NCBI RefSeq assembly: GCF_945952055.1
Contig: NZ_CAMFHB010000026.1
Coordinates: 1 to 64,000, forward strand
Direction: 5' to 3'
Source: an uncultured Alsobacter sp.
GTDB taxonomy: Bacteria; Pseudomonadota; Alphaproteobacteria; Rhizobiales; Beijerinckiaceae
Length of the DNA stretch: 64,000 bases
The notes under the pieces are model-generated. The model was given only the letters and a program-made list of their open reading frames with translations. It had not been told where the DNA came from and made no database searches. Position numbers and translations under genes: made by a program. Numbering within the stretch: position 1 is the first letter of the stretch; every line of letters starts with the position of its first letter. Shown piece after piece: positions 7,709-16,945 of the stretch.

Positions 7709-8311
7709 ATGACAGTCAAAGCCATGACGTTGGCCGGCATCGTGCTCGCGAGCCTGTGCGCCGCGCAGGCCGCGTCCGCCCAGGTGGCATCTGCCGGGTC
7801 GGGCACGGTCCAGGCCAGCCGCAACGGACGGGGCGTCGACGACGGCACCCGGCTCCGCGTGGGCGACGACCGCACCACGGCGCGCGGCGCGGTGCGCGGC
7901 CGCGGGCTCGACGACGGGGCCATGCACGACGTCGGCGACGACCGCAGGTCTCGCACCGCTGCGCGATCGCGCGGCCTCGACGACAGCGTCGCCCGGCGGG
8001 CCGGTGAAGATCGTGCCGGTGCCCGCTCCACGGCGCGCGGCCGGGGTCTCGACGACGGTGTCGCCCACAACGCCAATGACGACCGTGGCGGAGCGAGGGG
8101 CGGCAGCAGTTCGGCCTCCGCATCCGGCGGTGGGCGCGAGGGCAACTCCGGGTCGTCCCACGGTTCGGGCGGCGGCGGAGGCGGGACTTCCGGGAACAGC
8201 GGGAGCGGCGGTTCGGGCGGCGGCGGTGGCTCCGGCGGTGGCTCGGGTGGCGGGGGAGGCTCCGGCGGCGGTGGTGGCGGCGGCGGTGGTGGCGGTGGCG
8301 GCCACAAGTAA
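7709..8311 (+). CDS. Secreted protein with four GRGLDDG repeats and a Gly/Ser-rich tail
   Basis: Not recognised. 200 residues, starting at the ATG at 7709 (GAGGAGG nine bases upstream). The signal peptide ends near ASA-Q (25). Residues 40 to about 132 hold four tandem units of 23-24 residues with consensus GRG[LV]DDG-x5-GDDR-x2-AR-x3-R. Residues 133-200 are almost only Gly and Ser, ending GGGGHK. Alternating acidic DD pairs and Arg suggest cation or polyanion binding (inference). It is divergent from the PepSY two-component operon and probably under its control. A simple-repeat origin of the tail means length may vary between strains. Confidence 0.75.
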   Translation: MTVKAMTLAGIVLASLCAAQAASAQVASAGSGTVQASRNGRGVDDGTRLRVGDDRTTARGAVRGRGLDDGAMHDVGDDRRSRTAARSRGLDDSVARRAGEDRAGARSTARGRGLDDGVAHNANDDRGGARGGSSSASASGGGREGNSGSSHGSGGGGGGTSGNSGSGGSGGGGGSGGGSGGGGGSGGGGGGGGGGGGGHK

Positions 8312-8641
8312 GGCTGCCTCGCGGGTCAAGGCCCCGTGGAGCGAGAGCCCGGCCTGTTGCCGGGCTCGGTCCGCCTTTGGCTCGATTGCGTGATGTGAGC
8401 CACGACGCGGCGTAGTGCCCCACGTCGGGACCCCTCTCCGCCGTCCTGCCCGGGCCTGGCCCGGGTATCCACGACTTTGGCGGGGCCGCCCCGGAGTCGT
8501 GGATGGCCGGGCCAGGCCCGGCCAGGACGCGGAGAGGGTGAACACGCCGGGCGATGACCGGACCCAGGCCTGCGTTCCAACCCGGCCGCGAAGGGCCGGG
8601 GCGAACGACGAGGGACGTGGGCGGGAAGCGGCTCGGCTCGG
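8312..8641. other. Gene-free stretch holding a palindromic repeat
   Basis: 330 bp between the glycine-rich gene (plus) and the amidohydrolase gene (minus), whose ends converge here. It starts with a hairpin (GGAGCGAGAGCCCGGC region, 8337-8369) and contains the long inverted repeat at 8433-8538. No coding potential is seen. Confidence 0.6.
8433..8538. repeat. REP-like long inverted repeat, copy A
   Basis: Two GC-rich palindromic arms, around CCCGGGCCTGGCCCGGG and GGCCGGGCCAGGCCCGGCC, flank a core with ATCCACGACT/AGTCGTGGAT. The outer ends CCTCTCCG and CGGAGAGG are inverted too. The same design is found at 14997-15103 and 23291-23388, with a half copy at 82-115. This fits the GC-rich intergenic palindromes known from rhizobial genomes. 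Confidence 0.75.
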
Positions 8642-9553
8642 TCAGGCGCCCTGGCGCACGCCGTAGATCCGGACCGCGTTGTCGTGGAACAGCGCCGACT
8701 GCTCCGCGGGCGAGAAGCCGGCCGTGATCCGCTTGAAATGGTCGAAGATGGGGGAGGGCTGCATCACCCGCGACGAGGTCGGCCAGTCGCTGGCGAAGAT
8801 CGACCTGTCGGTGCCGAAGGCGTCGATGCAGCGCAGCACCAGTTCGTCGATCACGGCCTCGGTGGGGTTCGGGTCGTAGCCCACCATGTTGATCTTGATG
8901 GCGACGTTGGGCGCCGCCGCGAGTGTGGCGAGCGCCCGGCGCCAGCGGTCGAGCCCGGCCTCGTCGCGATCGAGCGGGCTCGCGCAGTGGTTGACGACGA
9001 TCCTCAGGTCGGGGAGGGCGCGCGCCAGCGCGGCGACGCTCTCGGCCTGGTAGGGGTACATCATCAGGTCGAGGCTCTTGCCGTGGCGGGCGAGCAGCGC
9101 CACGTCGCGCCGCCAATCGGGATCTTCGGCGACCGCTCCGTGCTTCGCCCAGGACTTGCCCGGCAGCGTGGGATGCCAGCTGACGATGCTGCGGAACCCG
9201 GTGACGCGCGGATGGTCGCAGTCGCGCTCGATCCCCGCTTGGGCCTGGGGCGTCCCGAACGGGGCCGACGCCACGTAGCGGTTCGCCACGCCCGAGCTCT
9301 TGTCGAGGGAGTCGAGCCAGGCGATCTCGCCGGTGGGGTCGGCGGGGTCCCACACCGCCTCGATGTGGACCGTCGCCACCACGTCGTGAGCGCCGCGGGC
9401 CATGCGGTAGTCGTCCGGCAGGAACGAGCGGCGGATCGCGTCGAGGCCCGTCAGGGCACTCGCGTTCGTCGGGCGGAGCCAGGGATGGCGGTCCAGCGCG
9501 ATGTCCCACATGTGCATGTGGGCGTCGATCATCGGGCCCGTGTAGATCGGCAT
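8642..9553 (-). CDS. Amidohydrolase 2 family protein (PDC lactonase/sulfomuconolactonase-like)
   Basis: 303 residues, TIM-barrel metal hydrolase of the amidohydrolase-2 group. It starts IDAHMHMWD (9-17, metal-binding HxH) and has WHP (about 126), VVNHCASP and SDWPTSS with the catalytic Asp near the end. Relatives hydrolyse lactones of aromatic-ring degradation such as 2-pyrone-4,6-dicarboxylate. The start at 9553 follows AAGGAG seven bases away. It closes a three-gene minus-strand operon with an aminotransferase and a DUF1330 protein. The true substrate is not evident. Confidence 0.85.
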   Translation of the reverse strand: MPIYTGPMIDAHMHMWDIALDRHPWLRPTNASALTGLDAIRRSFLPDDYRMARGAHDVVATVHIEAVWDPADPTGEIAWLDSLDKSSGVANRYVASAPFGTPQAQAGIERDCDHPRVTGFRSIVSWHPTLPGKSWAKHGAVAEDPDWRRDVALLARHGKSLDLMMYPYQAESVAALARALPDLRIVVNHCASPLDRDEAGLDRWRRALATLAAAPNVAIKINMVGYDPNPTEAVIDELVLRCIDAFGTDRSIFASDWPTSSRVMQPSPIFDHFKRITAGFSPAEQSALFHDNAVRIYGVRQGA

Positions 9554-9588
9554 CGGTGTCTCCTTGCGAGCCGGCGCGGCCGGCCGCG

Positions 9589-10782
9589 TCAGGCCGGCGC
9601 GGCGGCCGCCCGGGCAAGCCGGCGCACGCCTTCGGCCAGGCGCTCCGGCGGATTGAGCGTGAAGTTGATGCGGATGGAGCGCCGGTGCGTGCCCTCCGGA
9701 TCGAAGACGCTGCTCGGCGTGATGCAGACCCCGTGCGCGAGCGTCTTCTTCAGGAGCGCGTCGGTGTCCATCCCCGGATCCTTGGCGGTGGCCCAGACGA
9801 ACATGCCGCCTTCCGGCTTGTCCCAGTCGAACAGGCCGGCGAGATCCCTGGCCATCGCCGCGCAAAGCGCGTCGCGCCGGCTGCGGTAGAGATCGAGGAT
9901 GCCCGGCAGCATCCGGTCCGCCAGTCCGCTCGCGAAGGCATCCAGCGCGATGCGCTGGTTGAGCCCGCTGGTGCACATGTCAGAGCCCTGCTTGGCGGCG
10001 GTGAGGGCCGCGATCATCTCTGGCGCCGCGATCACCCAGCCGATGCGAAAGCCCGGCGCCACTTCCTTCGACAGGGTCCCGAGATACACCACCGGCCCGT
10101 CATAGGGACCGGGCTTCGCCTGTCCGGCCAGGGTGAGCAGGCGGGGCAGTTGCGCGCCGTCGTAGTAGAGGGTGCCGTAGGGATCGTCTTCGATCAGCCA
10201 CACGCCCGTCGCCTGCGCTGCGGCGAGCAGCGCCTGGCGTTGGGCCAGCCCGACGAGCCGCCCGGTCGGGTTGGAGAAGTTCGGCACCGTGTAGGCGAAC
10301 TGCGCTCCGGCGAAAGCCGCGGCGGGATCGAAGTCGTTGGCCTCCAGGCGCATCGGCCGGAAGCGCGGGTGATGGGGGCGCCAGGCGTCCAGCGCGCCCA
10401 GATAGGTCGGCGCCTGCGCGGCGATCAGCCCGCCTTCCTCGAGGAGCACGCGGCCGATGAGGTCGAGCGCCTGCATGCCGCCGGAGGTGATCATGACGTT
10501 GTCGCGCGTCAGCGTCAGGCCGGGGGTGGCGTATCGCGCCGCGAGCAGGTCTCGCAGGGCGGGCAGGCCATCGATGGGGCTGTAGGCCAGCGCCTCGGTG
10601 GGGTGATCCCTGACCGCCGAGGCGGCGAGGGCGGCAAGATCGTCGACGGGCCAGATGGACGGGTCCGGCAGTCCGCCGGCCATGTTGATCAGGTCCGGCA
10701 CCTGCCCGGCGGACAGGAAGATCTGCGTGACGTCGTTGGTCTGGCCGAGCCAGCGCGCGAAGGCCGGGCGGGACGGCGCCAT
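9589..10782 (-). CDS. PLP-dependent aminotransferase, class I/II (2-aminoadipate/MocR-like fold)
   Basis: 397 residues of the class I aminotransferase fold without a DNA-binding domain. Cofactor residues are visible: NPTG (171-174), EDDPYG (D200), and the Schiff-base lysine K239 in GTLSKEVAPGFRIGW. Closest named relatives are 2-aminoadipate aminotransferases and valine-pyruvate-type enzymes. The stop of the DUF1330 gene lies 4 bp upstream of this start, so the two are co-transcribed. The amidohydrolase at 8642 follows 35 bp downstream. An amino-acid degradation role is likely, but the substrate is open. Confidence 0.88.
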   Translation of the reverse strand: MAPSRPAFARWLGQTNDVTQIFLSAGQVPDLINMAGGLPDPSIWPVDDLAALAASAVRDHPTEALAYSPIDGLPALRDLLAARYATPGLTLTRDNVMITSGGMQALDLIGRVLLEEGGLIAAQAPTYLGALDAWRPHHPRFRPMRLEANDFDPAAAFAGAQFAYTVPNFSNPTGRLVGLAQRQALLAAAQATGVWLIEDDPYGTLYYDGAQLPRLLTLAGQAKPGPYDGPVVYLGTLSKEVAPGFRIGWVIAAPEMIAALTAAKQGSDMCTSGLNQRIALDAFASGLADRMLPGILDLYRSRRDALCAAMARDLAGLFDWDKPEGGMFVWATAKDPGMDTDALLKKTLAHGVCITPSSVFDPEGTHRRSIRINFTLNPPERLAEGVRRLARAAAAPA

Positions 10783-10786
10783 CGGC

Positions 10787-11104
10787 TCAGACCTTCGGGT
10801 CGGGATTGGCGGTGTTCGGGCGACCTTCCTGCAGGATCATGCGCCCCGTGGACGCCGCCCGGCGAAACGCCGACGCGCTCTGGTAGTCGGCGTCGTCGTG
10901 CCAGGCCAGGGCCGCGGCCTTGTCGGGGAACTCCAGGATCACCAGCCGTTCCTCGAAGGTCGGCCCCTCGACGGTCAGGACCTCGTCGCCCCGCGTCAGA
11001 AATCGTCCGCCGTGGCGCGCCAGGGTGGCCGGCGTCAGCGCCGTGTACTTCCGGTAGGTCTCCGGATCGTGCACGGTCATGGTGCAGATGAAATAGGCCG
11101 GCAT
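10787..11104 (-). CDS. DUF1330 family protein
   Basis: 105 residues, a ferredoxin-like dimeric alpha/beta-barrel protein of the DUF1330 family (PAYFICTMTVHDPETYRKY, RGDEVLTVEG, RLVILEFPDKAAALAWHDDADYQ). The biochemical role of the family is unknown. It heads the operon with the aminotransferase and the amidohydrolase. GGAG stands eight bases before the ATG at 11104. Confidence 0.9.
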   Translation of the reverse strand: MPAYFICTMTVHDPETYRKYTALTPATLARHGGRFLTRGDEVLTVEGPTFEERLVILEFPDKAAALAWHDDADYQSASAFRRAASTGRMILQEGRPNTANPDPKV

Positions 11105-11292
11105 TCTTCGCTCCGCTCGATCGCCGGTGCAGCAGATGCCGAGCCGCCGGAAAAATCAACGGCCTCGGACCACGGGCTCATCGTCGGTGTGGCAAGCGGG
11201 CGTGGCGTCGGCGCTGCCGGCGATCTAAGACGATGTCGCGGGCGGCCATGGCGGGTTCCGGCGCCGCCGCAGGCGCAGCGAGGGCAACGGAC

Positions 11293-11766
11293 ATGAGTTT
11301 GCAGTCGGTTCGATCGTTCCTGTCCGAGCACGCGCCCGACATCCAGATCCTGGAGGCCCCCACGAGCACCGCGACCGTCATGGAGGCGGCGGCGGTGCAC
11401 GGCGTCGCGCCCGGACAGATCGCCAAGACGCTGTCGCTCAGGCTGAAGGACGAGGTGATCCTCCTGGTCGTCGGGGGCGACGCGAGGATCGACAACCGGA
11501 AATACAAGGACCGGTTCGGCGCCAAGGCCGTGATGCTGCCGGCCGACGACGTGCCCGAATGGACGGGGCACCCCGTGGGCGGCGTCTGTCCCTTCGGCTT
11601 GCCCCGGCAGCTGCGGATCTTCACCGACGTGACGCTCAAGGCCTTCGACGTCGTGCTGCCGGCCGCCGGCGCGACCAATGCGGCGCTGCGCATTGCGCCG
11701 GCCCGCCTGGCCGAGCTCGTCGGCGCCGAATGGGTCGACATCGCCCAGGCGAAGCCCGGAGCCTGA
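11293..11766 (+). CDS. YbaK/EbsC-family aminoacyl-tRNA deacylase
   Basis: 157 residues, covering the whole YbaK/ProX editing domain. Seen are IAKTLSLR (lysine expected to contact the substrate), VVGGDARIDNRK, and GGVCPFGLP, the glycine-rich loop of the family. Such free-standing domains hydrolyse mischarged tRNA (for example Ala- or Cys-tRNA-Pro). The start at 11293 gives the usual length and has GAGGG eight bases before it; an in-frame ATG at 11233 would add 20 Ala/Gly-rich residues and is less likely. Divergent from the DUF1330 operon, single gene. Confidence 0.87.
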   Translation: MSLQSVRSFLSEHAPDIQILEAPTSTATVMEAAAVHGVAPGQIAKTLSLRLKDEVILLVVGGDARIDNRKYKDRFGAKAVMLPADDVPEWTGHPVGGVCPFGLPRQLRIFTDVTLKAFDVVLPAAGATNAALRIAPARLAELVGAEWVDIAQAKPGA

Positions 11767-11779
11767 CGGGCAGGGCGCT

Positions 11780-12229
11780 TCAGGTCCGGGGCAGCAGCGT
11801 GCCCTGGCCGATCCGCTCGGCATCCTGCCGGCTCACGACCGTCCGTCCGACCGGCCACAGCGAGAGGCCGGCGAGCTTCAGATGGGCCCAGGCGAAGGGG
11901 ATGCCGATGATCGTCACGGCGAGGGCGATCGCGGTGACGACGTGTCCGAGCGCCAGCCACCATCCCGCCAGGATGAACCAGACGAGGTTGCCGATGACGC
12001 CGAGCGGGCCGGATCCGATCCCGCTTCGTCCCTCGTGCTGGTCCGTGCGCACCACGGTCTGCCCGAACGGCAGCAGGGTGTAGGCGGCCATCATGAGGGC
12101 GGCACGCGCCCAGGGCAGGCCGATGATCGTGATGGCCATGATCACCGCGGCGATCAGCCAGCCCAGCGCCATCCAGGCGCCTCCGCACACGATCCAGAGG
12201 ATGTTCAGAAACAGGCTCGCGAGGGGCAT
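11780..12229 (-). CDS. YccF domain inner-membrane protein (DUF307)
   Basis: 149 residues with two copies of the YccF motif. Each has a hydrophobic helix pair ending in TIIGLPWARA (first) and TIIGIPFAWA (second), followed by LLPFGQTVV and LWPVGRTVV. About four membrane segments. The function of YccF proteins is unknown. It converges with the YbaK gene, whose stop is 13 bp away. Confidence 0.9.
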   Translation of the reverse strand: MPLASLFLNILWIVCGGAWMALGWLIAAVIMAITIIGLPWARAALMMAAYTLLPFGQTVVRTDQHEGRSGIGSGPLGVIGNLVWFILAGWWLALGHVVTAIALAVTIIGIPFAWAHLKLAGLSLWPVGRTVVSRQDAERIGQGTLLPRT

Positions 12230-12388
12230 GGCACGTCCGGGTGAAGCTCGTCCGCCCTACAGGTGGCCCCGCCGCCATGGCATCGCAAGACGTTCGGGAT
12301 AAGGCCGCCAGGGTGGCGTTTCGCAACCGCCAGCGGTTCCGTGTTCCGCCTTCGGGAGGCCCGTGACGAGCTAAGGTCGTGAAAGTGT

Positions 12389-12464
12389 TGGTGGGCCCGG
12401 CAGGACTTGAACCTGCAACCAGACCGTTATGAGCGGTCGGCTCTAACCATTGAGCTACAGGCCC
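12389..12464 (-). tRNA. tRNA-Ile2 (anticodon CAU, lysidine type)
   Basis: A complete cloverleaf on the minus strand: acceptor GGGCCTG/CGGGCCC, D-arm GCTC-GAGC, anticodon stem GACCG/CGGTC with loop CTCATAA, T-arm GCAGG-TTCAAGT-CCTGC, encoded CCA. The anticodon is CAT in DNA. The D-loop AATGGTTA and the GGTTCAAGTCC arm follow E. coli tRNA-Ile2 rather than initiator or elongator Met. The C34 is expected to be changed to lysidine by TilS so that it reads AUA. Confidence 0.9.
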
Positions 12465-12665
12465 CCGCGACGGTCTTAGCCTGTCCGGGCCGGTTGCCGC
12501 AACGGGATCGCGGCAACCGTTACGCCATGGGCCTCGCGTGACGCTGCGGCGGAGGCGGAGGAGGGGCCGGCGGTGCAGCCGACCGTCGGCGGGGCGGGCC
12601 GTCCCGCCAGGGTCAAGGCGCCGACCGGTCGGCCGGAAAGGCCGGGGGCAGCCGGTTCGTGGCCG

Positions 12666-12812
12666 TTACTCCGCCGCCTCGAGGCAGGCGTGGTCGAGCG
12701 GGTCGCCCTGGGCGCCGGCATCAGCTCCGGACCGGCCGAACAGCCAGGCGAAGGTGCGGTAGATGGTCTCCCCGATGGTCTCGAGCAGCGCGTCGACGAT
12801 GGCTTCGATCAT
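12666..12812 (-). CDS. Small protein of 48 residues with an amphipathic N-terminal helix
   Basis: A short open frame. ATG at 12812 is preceded by GGGAG six bases upstream, and an AT-rich tract lies behind that. The product starts MIEAIVDALLETIGETIYR, continues TFAWLFGRSGADAGA and ends ACLEAAE. The first 30 residues form a helix with a hydrophobic face and a Trp-Leu-Phe end, like small membrane-associated proteins. Codon use is GC-rich at third positions as in neighbouring genes. Not recognised; could be a real small gene conserved in related rhizobia. Confidence 0.55.
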   Translation of the reverse strand: MIEAIVDALLETIGETIYRTFAWLFGRSGADAGAQGDPLDHACLEAAE

Positions 12813-13239
12813 GGACCACTCCCAAATAAAAGTCTGTTCCGGTGCCCCTGGCGGTGGGCCGGACGATCACGTCCCCGGGCGGCTGCCAAGCTCGACGGCG
12901 ATTGCGGCAGCACGGGGGAAATACGGCGGACGATGCGCGGCGCGATGTGCGATTGCGCACATGTGGTTAAGCACCGGTGAACGTTACCGGGGGGTTAAGC
13001 GGAGTCGTTTACGGGGGGCTGTGGTCGTGGGGCGACGAGCGAATGGCGAGGAGCGAGCAGGGGGCCCTGGGGAGGTTCATCCGCGCGTGTGAGCGCCTCG
13101 ACGTCCCAACTCGCCATTCGCCACTCGCTATTCGCTGGTCCCCCCGCTCGGAGGACCCAACAACTCTTGCCCGGCGGCGGCGTGGTCGCTACATGTGCCG
13201 CACCATCCGACAACGCCGGCGCGAGAGAGAGGGGCGGCC
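12813..13239. other. Gene-free region upstream of ettA with repeats
   Basis: 427 bp. It contains an AT-rich patch next to the small gene, two GGTTAAG motifs around 12964 and 12993 flanking ACCGGTGAACGTTACCGG, and inverted copies of a GCGAATGGCGAG repeat (13032-13057 and 13109-13138). The ettA promoter must lie here, but no convincing -35/-10 pair was fixed. No coding capacity beyond the small gene. Confidence 0.5.
13032..13138. repeat. Inverted GAGCGAATGGCGAG repeat pair
   Basis: CGACGAGCGAATGGCGAGGA (13033-13052) and, 60 bp on, a run of CGCCATTCGCCACTCGC and TATTCGCT units (13112-13135) are imperfect inverted copies of 8-bp steps (GCGAATGG, GCGAGTGG, GCGAATAG). Short tandem units of this sort occur between genes in alphaproteobacteria. 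Confidence 0.5.
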
Positions 13240-14895
<1,656 letters not shown>

Positions 14896-14901
14896 GGGGA
14901 G

Positions 14902-14926
14902 GGGAGCGGTCCAGCGCTCCCTTTTT
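14902..14926 (+). terminator. Intrinsic terminator of ettA
   Basis: A 7-bp stem GGGAGCG/CGCTCCC with a six-base loop is followed directly by five T residues. It begins 7 bp after the ettA stop codon. Confidence 0.8.
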
Positions 14927-14996
14927 CCCCAAAGTGCCTCGCCGTGGGCAGTCTGCTCAGGGCTCGTGCCTCCAGAGCTCCATCCGGCTAGCTCCA

Positions 14997-15103
14997 CCCT
15001 CTCCGCGTCCTGGCCGGGCTTGGCCCGGCCATCCACGACTGAGGATGGCCCCGGCAAAGTCGTGGATGCCCGGGCCAAGCCCGGGCAGGACGGCTGAGAG
15101 GGG
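14997..15103. repeat. REP-like long inverted repeat, copy B
   Basis: Arms GGCCGGGCTTGGCCCGGCC and CCCGGGCCAAGCCCGGG flank ATCCACGACT and AGTCGTGGAT around a short core. The outer ends CCCTCTCCG and CTGAGAGG are imperfectly inverted. Lies between ettA and zwf, whose ends converge. Confidence 0.75.
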
Positions 15104-15146
15104 GGCGCGCAATCCGAAAAGGGTGGGACGACGATCCAGCCCGCCG

Positions 15147-16610
15147 TCAGCTTCCCGCGCCGTTGGGGTCTCGCCAGGCGCGCTCGAAGGGGAGGCGCCA
15201 GGCGTGGGGGGCGATGAGCTGGTGGATGGTCTTGGGACCCCATGAGCCGGGCTCGTAGAGGCGCACCGGCGGCGGGTTTTCCAGCAGCGGCGTCGAGACC
15301 TGCCAGAGCCGCTCGATGCCCTCGGCGCTGGTGAACAGCGTGCGGTCGCCGCGCATGGCGTCCAGGATCAGGCGCTCGTAGGCCTCCAGCACCTCGCCGA
15401 TGAGGCCGGTGTCGTGCATGGCGAACTGCATCGACAGCTTGTCGAGCCGCATGCCCGGGCCCGGCCTCTTGCCGTAGAACGACAGCGACAGGCGCGAGGC
15501 GTCGGCGAGGTCGAAGGTCAGGTGGTCCGGCCCCTGCGCCCCGACGCCAGAGCCCACCGGGAACATGCTCTTCGGCGGCTCCCGGAAGGCGATGGAGATG
15601 ATGCGCTGGCCCTCGGCCATGCGCTTGCCGGTGCGCAGGAAGAAGGGCACGCCGGCCCAGCGCCAGTTGTCGATGTGGCACTTGAGGGCGATGAAGGTCT
15701 CGGTGTCGGATTCCGGATCGACGCCCGCCTCGCTGCGGAAGCCGACATATTGGCCGCGCACCACGTCGCGCGGGTCGATCGGCAGCATGGAGCGGAAGAC
15801 CTTGTTCTTCTCCTCGTTGATCGGACCGGGCTCGAGCGCGGTCGGCGGCTCCATGGCCATGAAGCCCAGGATCTGGAAGAGGTGGGTCACCACCATGTCG
15901 CGATAGGCGCCGGTCGCCTCGTAGAAGGGGGCGCGCTTGCCGAGCGCCAGCGTCTCGGGCACGTCGATCTGCACGTGGTCGATGAAGTTGCGGTTCCAGA
16001 TCGGTTCGAACAGCCCGTTGCCGAAGCGGAAGGCCAGGATGTTCTGCGCCGCCTCCTTGCCGAGGAAATGGTCGATCCGGAAGATCTGCTCCTCCGAGAA
16101 CACCTGGTGCAGCCGGCCATTGAGGTCGACCGCGCTGGCCAGGTCGGTGCCGAACGGCTTCTCCATGACGATGCGGCAGCGCCCCACGAGCTCCGCCTCC
16201 GCCAGCAGGTGCACGGCGGGCAGGGCCGCGCTGGGGGGAACGCTGAGATAGTGGATCCGCCGGGTCTCGGCGCCGAGCGCCGCCTCCGCCCGCTCCACCG
16301 CGGCCTTCAGCGCCGCCGGGCCGGCCTTCATCGGGACGTAGTCGAGGCATTCCGAGAAGGCGGCCCAGGCGCCGTTGGCGGCCTTGCGGCTGGAGAACTG
16401 GTCGAGCGCCTCCCGGGCGATCTGCCGGAACCCGTCGGCATCGATGTCGTCGAGCGACACGCCGACGATCCGGCAGCCGGGGATGAACCCGGCGCTGACG
16501 AGATGGAAGAGCCCGGGCAGGAGCTTGCGCCGGGAGAGGTCGCCCGTGGCCCCGACGAGCACCACGACCTGGGGAAACTTCGGGCCCAGGCTTGCCGGAT
16601 TCTTCGCCAC
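15147..16610 (-). CDS. zwf: Glucose-6-phosphate 1-dehydrogenase
   Basis: 487 residues. NADP-binding GATGDLSRRKLLPGL (20-34), substrate motif RIDHFLGKEAAQN (about 178-190) with catalytic His, and EKPFGTD. It oxidises glucose-6-phosphate to 6-phosphogluconolactone, entering the Entner-Doudoroff or pentose phosphate route. The start is GTG at 16610 preceded by AGGAGG at short spacing. The usual partners pgl and edd are not next to it in this window. Single gene on the minus strand. Confidence 0.96.
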   Translation of the reverse strand: MAKNPASLGPKFPQVVVLVGATGDLSRRKLLPGLFHLVSAGFIPGCRIVGVSLDDIDADGFRQIAREALDQFSSRKAANGAWAAFSECLDYVPMKAGPAALKAAVERAEAALGAETRRIHYLSVPPSAALPAVHLLAEAELVGRCRIVMEKPFGTDLASAVDLNGRLHQVFSEEQIFRIDHFLGKEAAQNILAFRFGNGLFEPIWNRNFIDHVQIDVPETLALGKRAPFYEATGAYRDMVVTHLFQILGFMAMEPPTALEPGPINEEKNKVFRSMLPIDPRDVVRGQYVGFRSEAGVDPESDTETFIALKCHIDNWRWAGVPFFLRTGKRMAEGQRIISIAFREPPKSMFPVGSGVGAQGPDHLTFDLADASRLSLSFYGKRPGPGMRLDKLSMQFAMHDTGLIGEVLEAYERLILDAMRGDRTLFTSAEGIERLWQVSTPLLENPPPVRLYEPGSWGPKTIHQLIAPHAWRLPFERAWRDPNGAGS

Positions 16611-16945
16611 GCTGCCTCCTCGGGTGCCGCACGGGGGTCCTCGGCGGGACCTTGCGGCTGAACCCTAGCAATCAAAGGTGGACGAAGGCTGACAGGGAGA
16701 TCTGGGCAGGTTGGATCGCGGCCCGGGCCCATTTGTTATCGTTCTCTGCCGGACCGCCACTACCTCCCTCATCCTGACCCACGGCTCGCAGGGCCGTAAG
16801 TCGAAGGACGCACAAAAGCGCCGCTGCACCAGTCTGCGTCCTTCGACTCGACCACTGCGCGGCCGGCTCGGGATGAGGGAGTTGGGGGCGGGTAGGGTCT
16901 TGAAGCTCTCACGATGAGGACATAAGGCGCTGTGCCCGCTGCCCC
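16611..16945. other. Gene-free stretch between ddlA and zwf
   Basis: 335 bp between ddlA (upstream on the minus strand) and zwf. Most of it is the long hairpin repeat at 16763-16881. The zwf promoter must be in the remaining part, near 16620-16740, but no clear hexamers were found. Confidence 0.5.
16763..16881. repeat. Long hairpin repeat with CTCATCCTGA / TCGAAGGACG arms
   Basis: Outer arms CTCCCTCATCC (16763-16773) and GGATGAGGGAG (16871-16881) are perfectly inverted. Inner arms TCGAAGGACGCA (16801-16812) and TGCGTCCTTCGA (16835-16846) are a perfect 12-bp pair. This pattern differs from the REP-like copies A-C and matches a second type of dispersed intergenic repeat common in Hyphomicrobiales. 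Confidence 0.65.

Noticed and set aside
7654-8307. Long minus-strand frame coding a poly-proline protein
   Set aside because: It is the complement of the Gly-rich tail of the plus-strand gene 7709-8311, which has a signal peptide and ribosome site; the poly-Pro product has neither.
12389-12464. Reading the CAU tRNA as tRNA-Met or initiator tRNA
   Set aside because: The D-loop and T-arm match tRNA-Ile2 and the initiator features (unpaired first base, three GC pairs in the anticodon stem) are missing.
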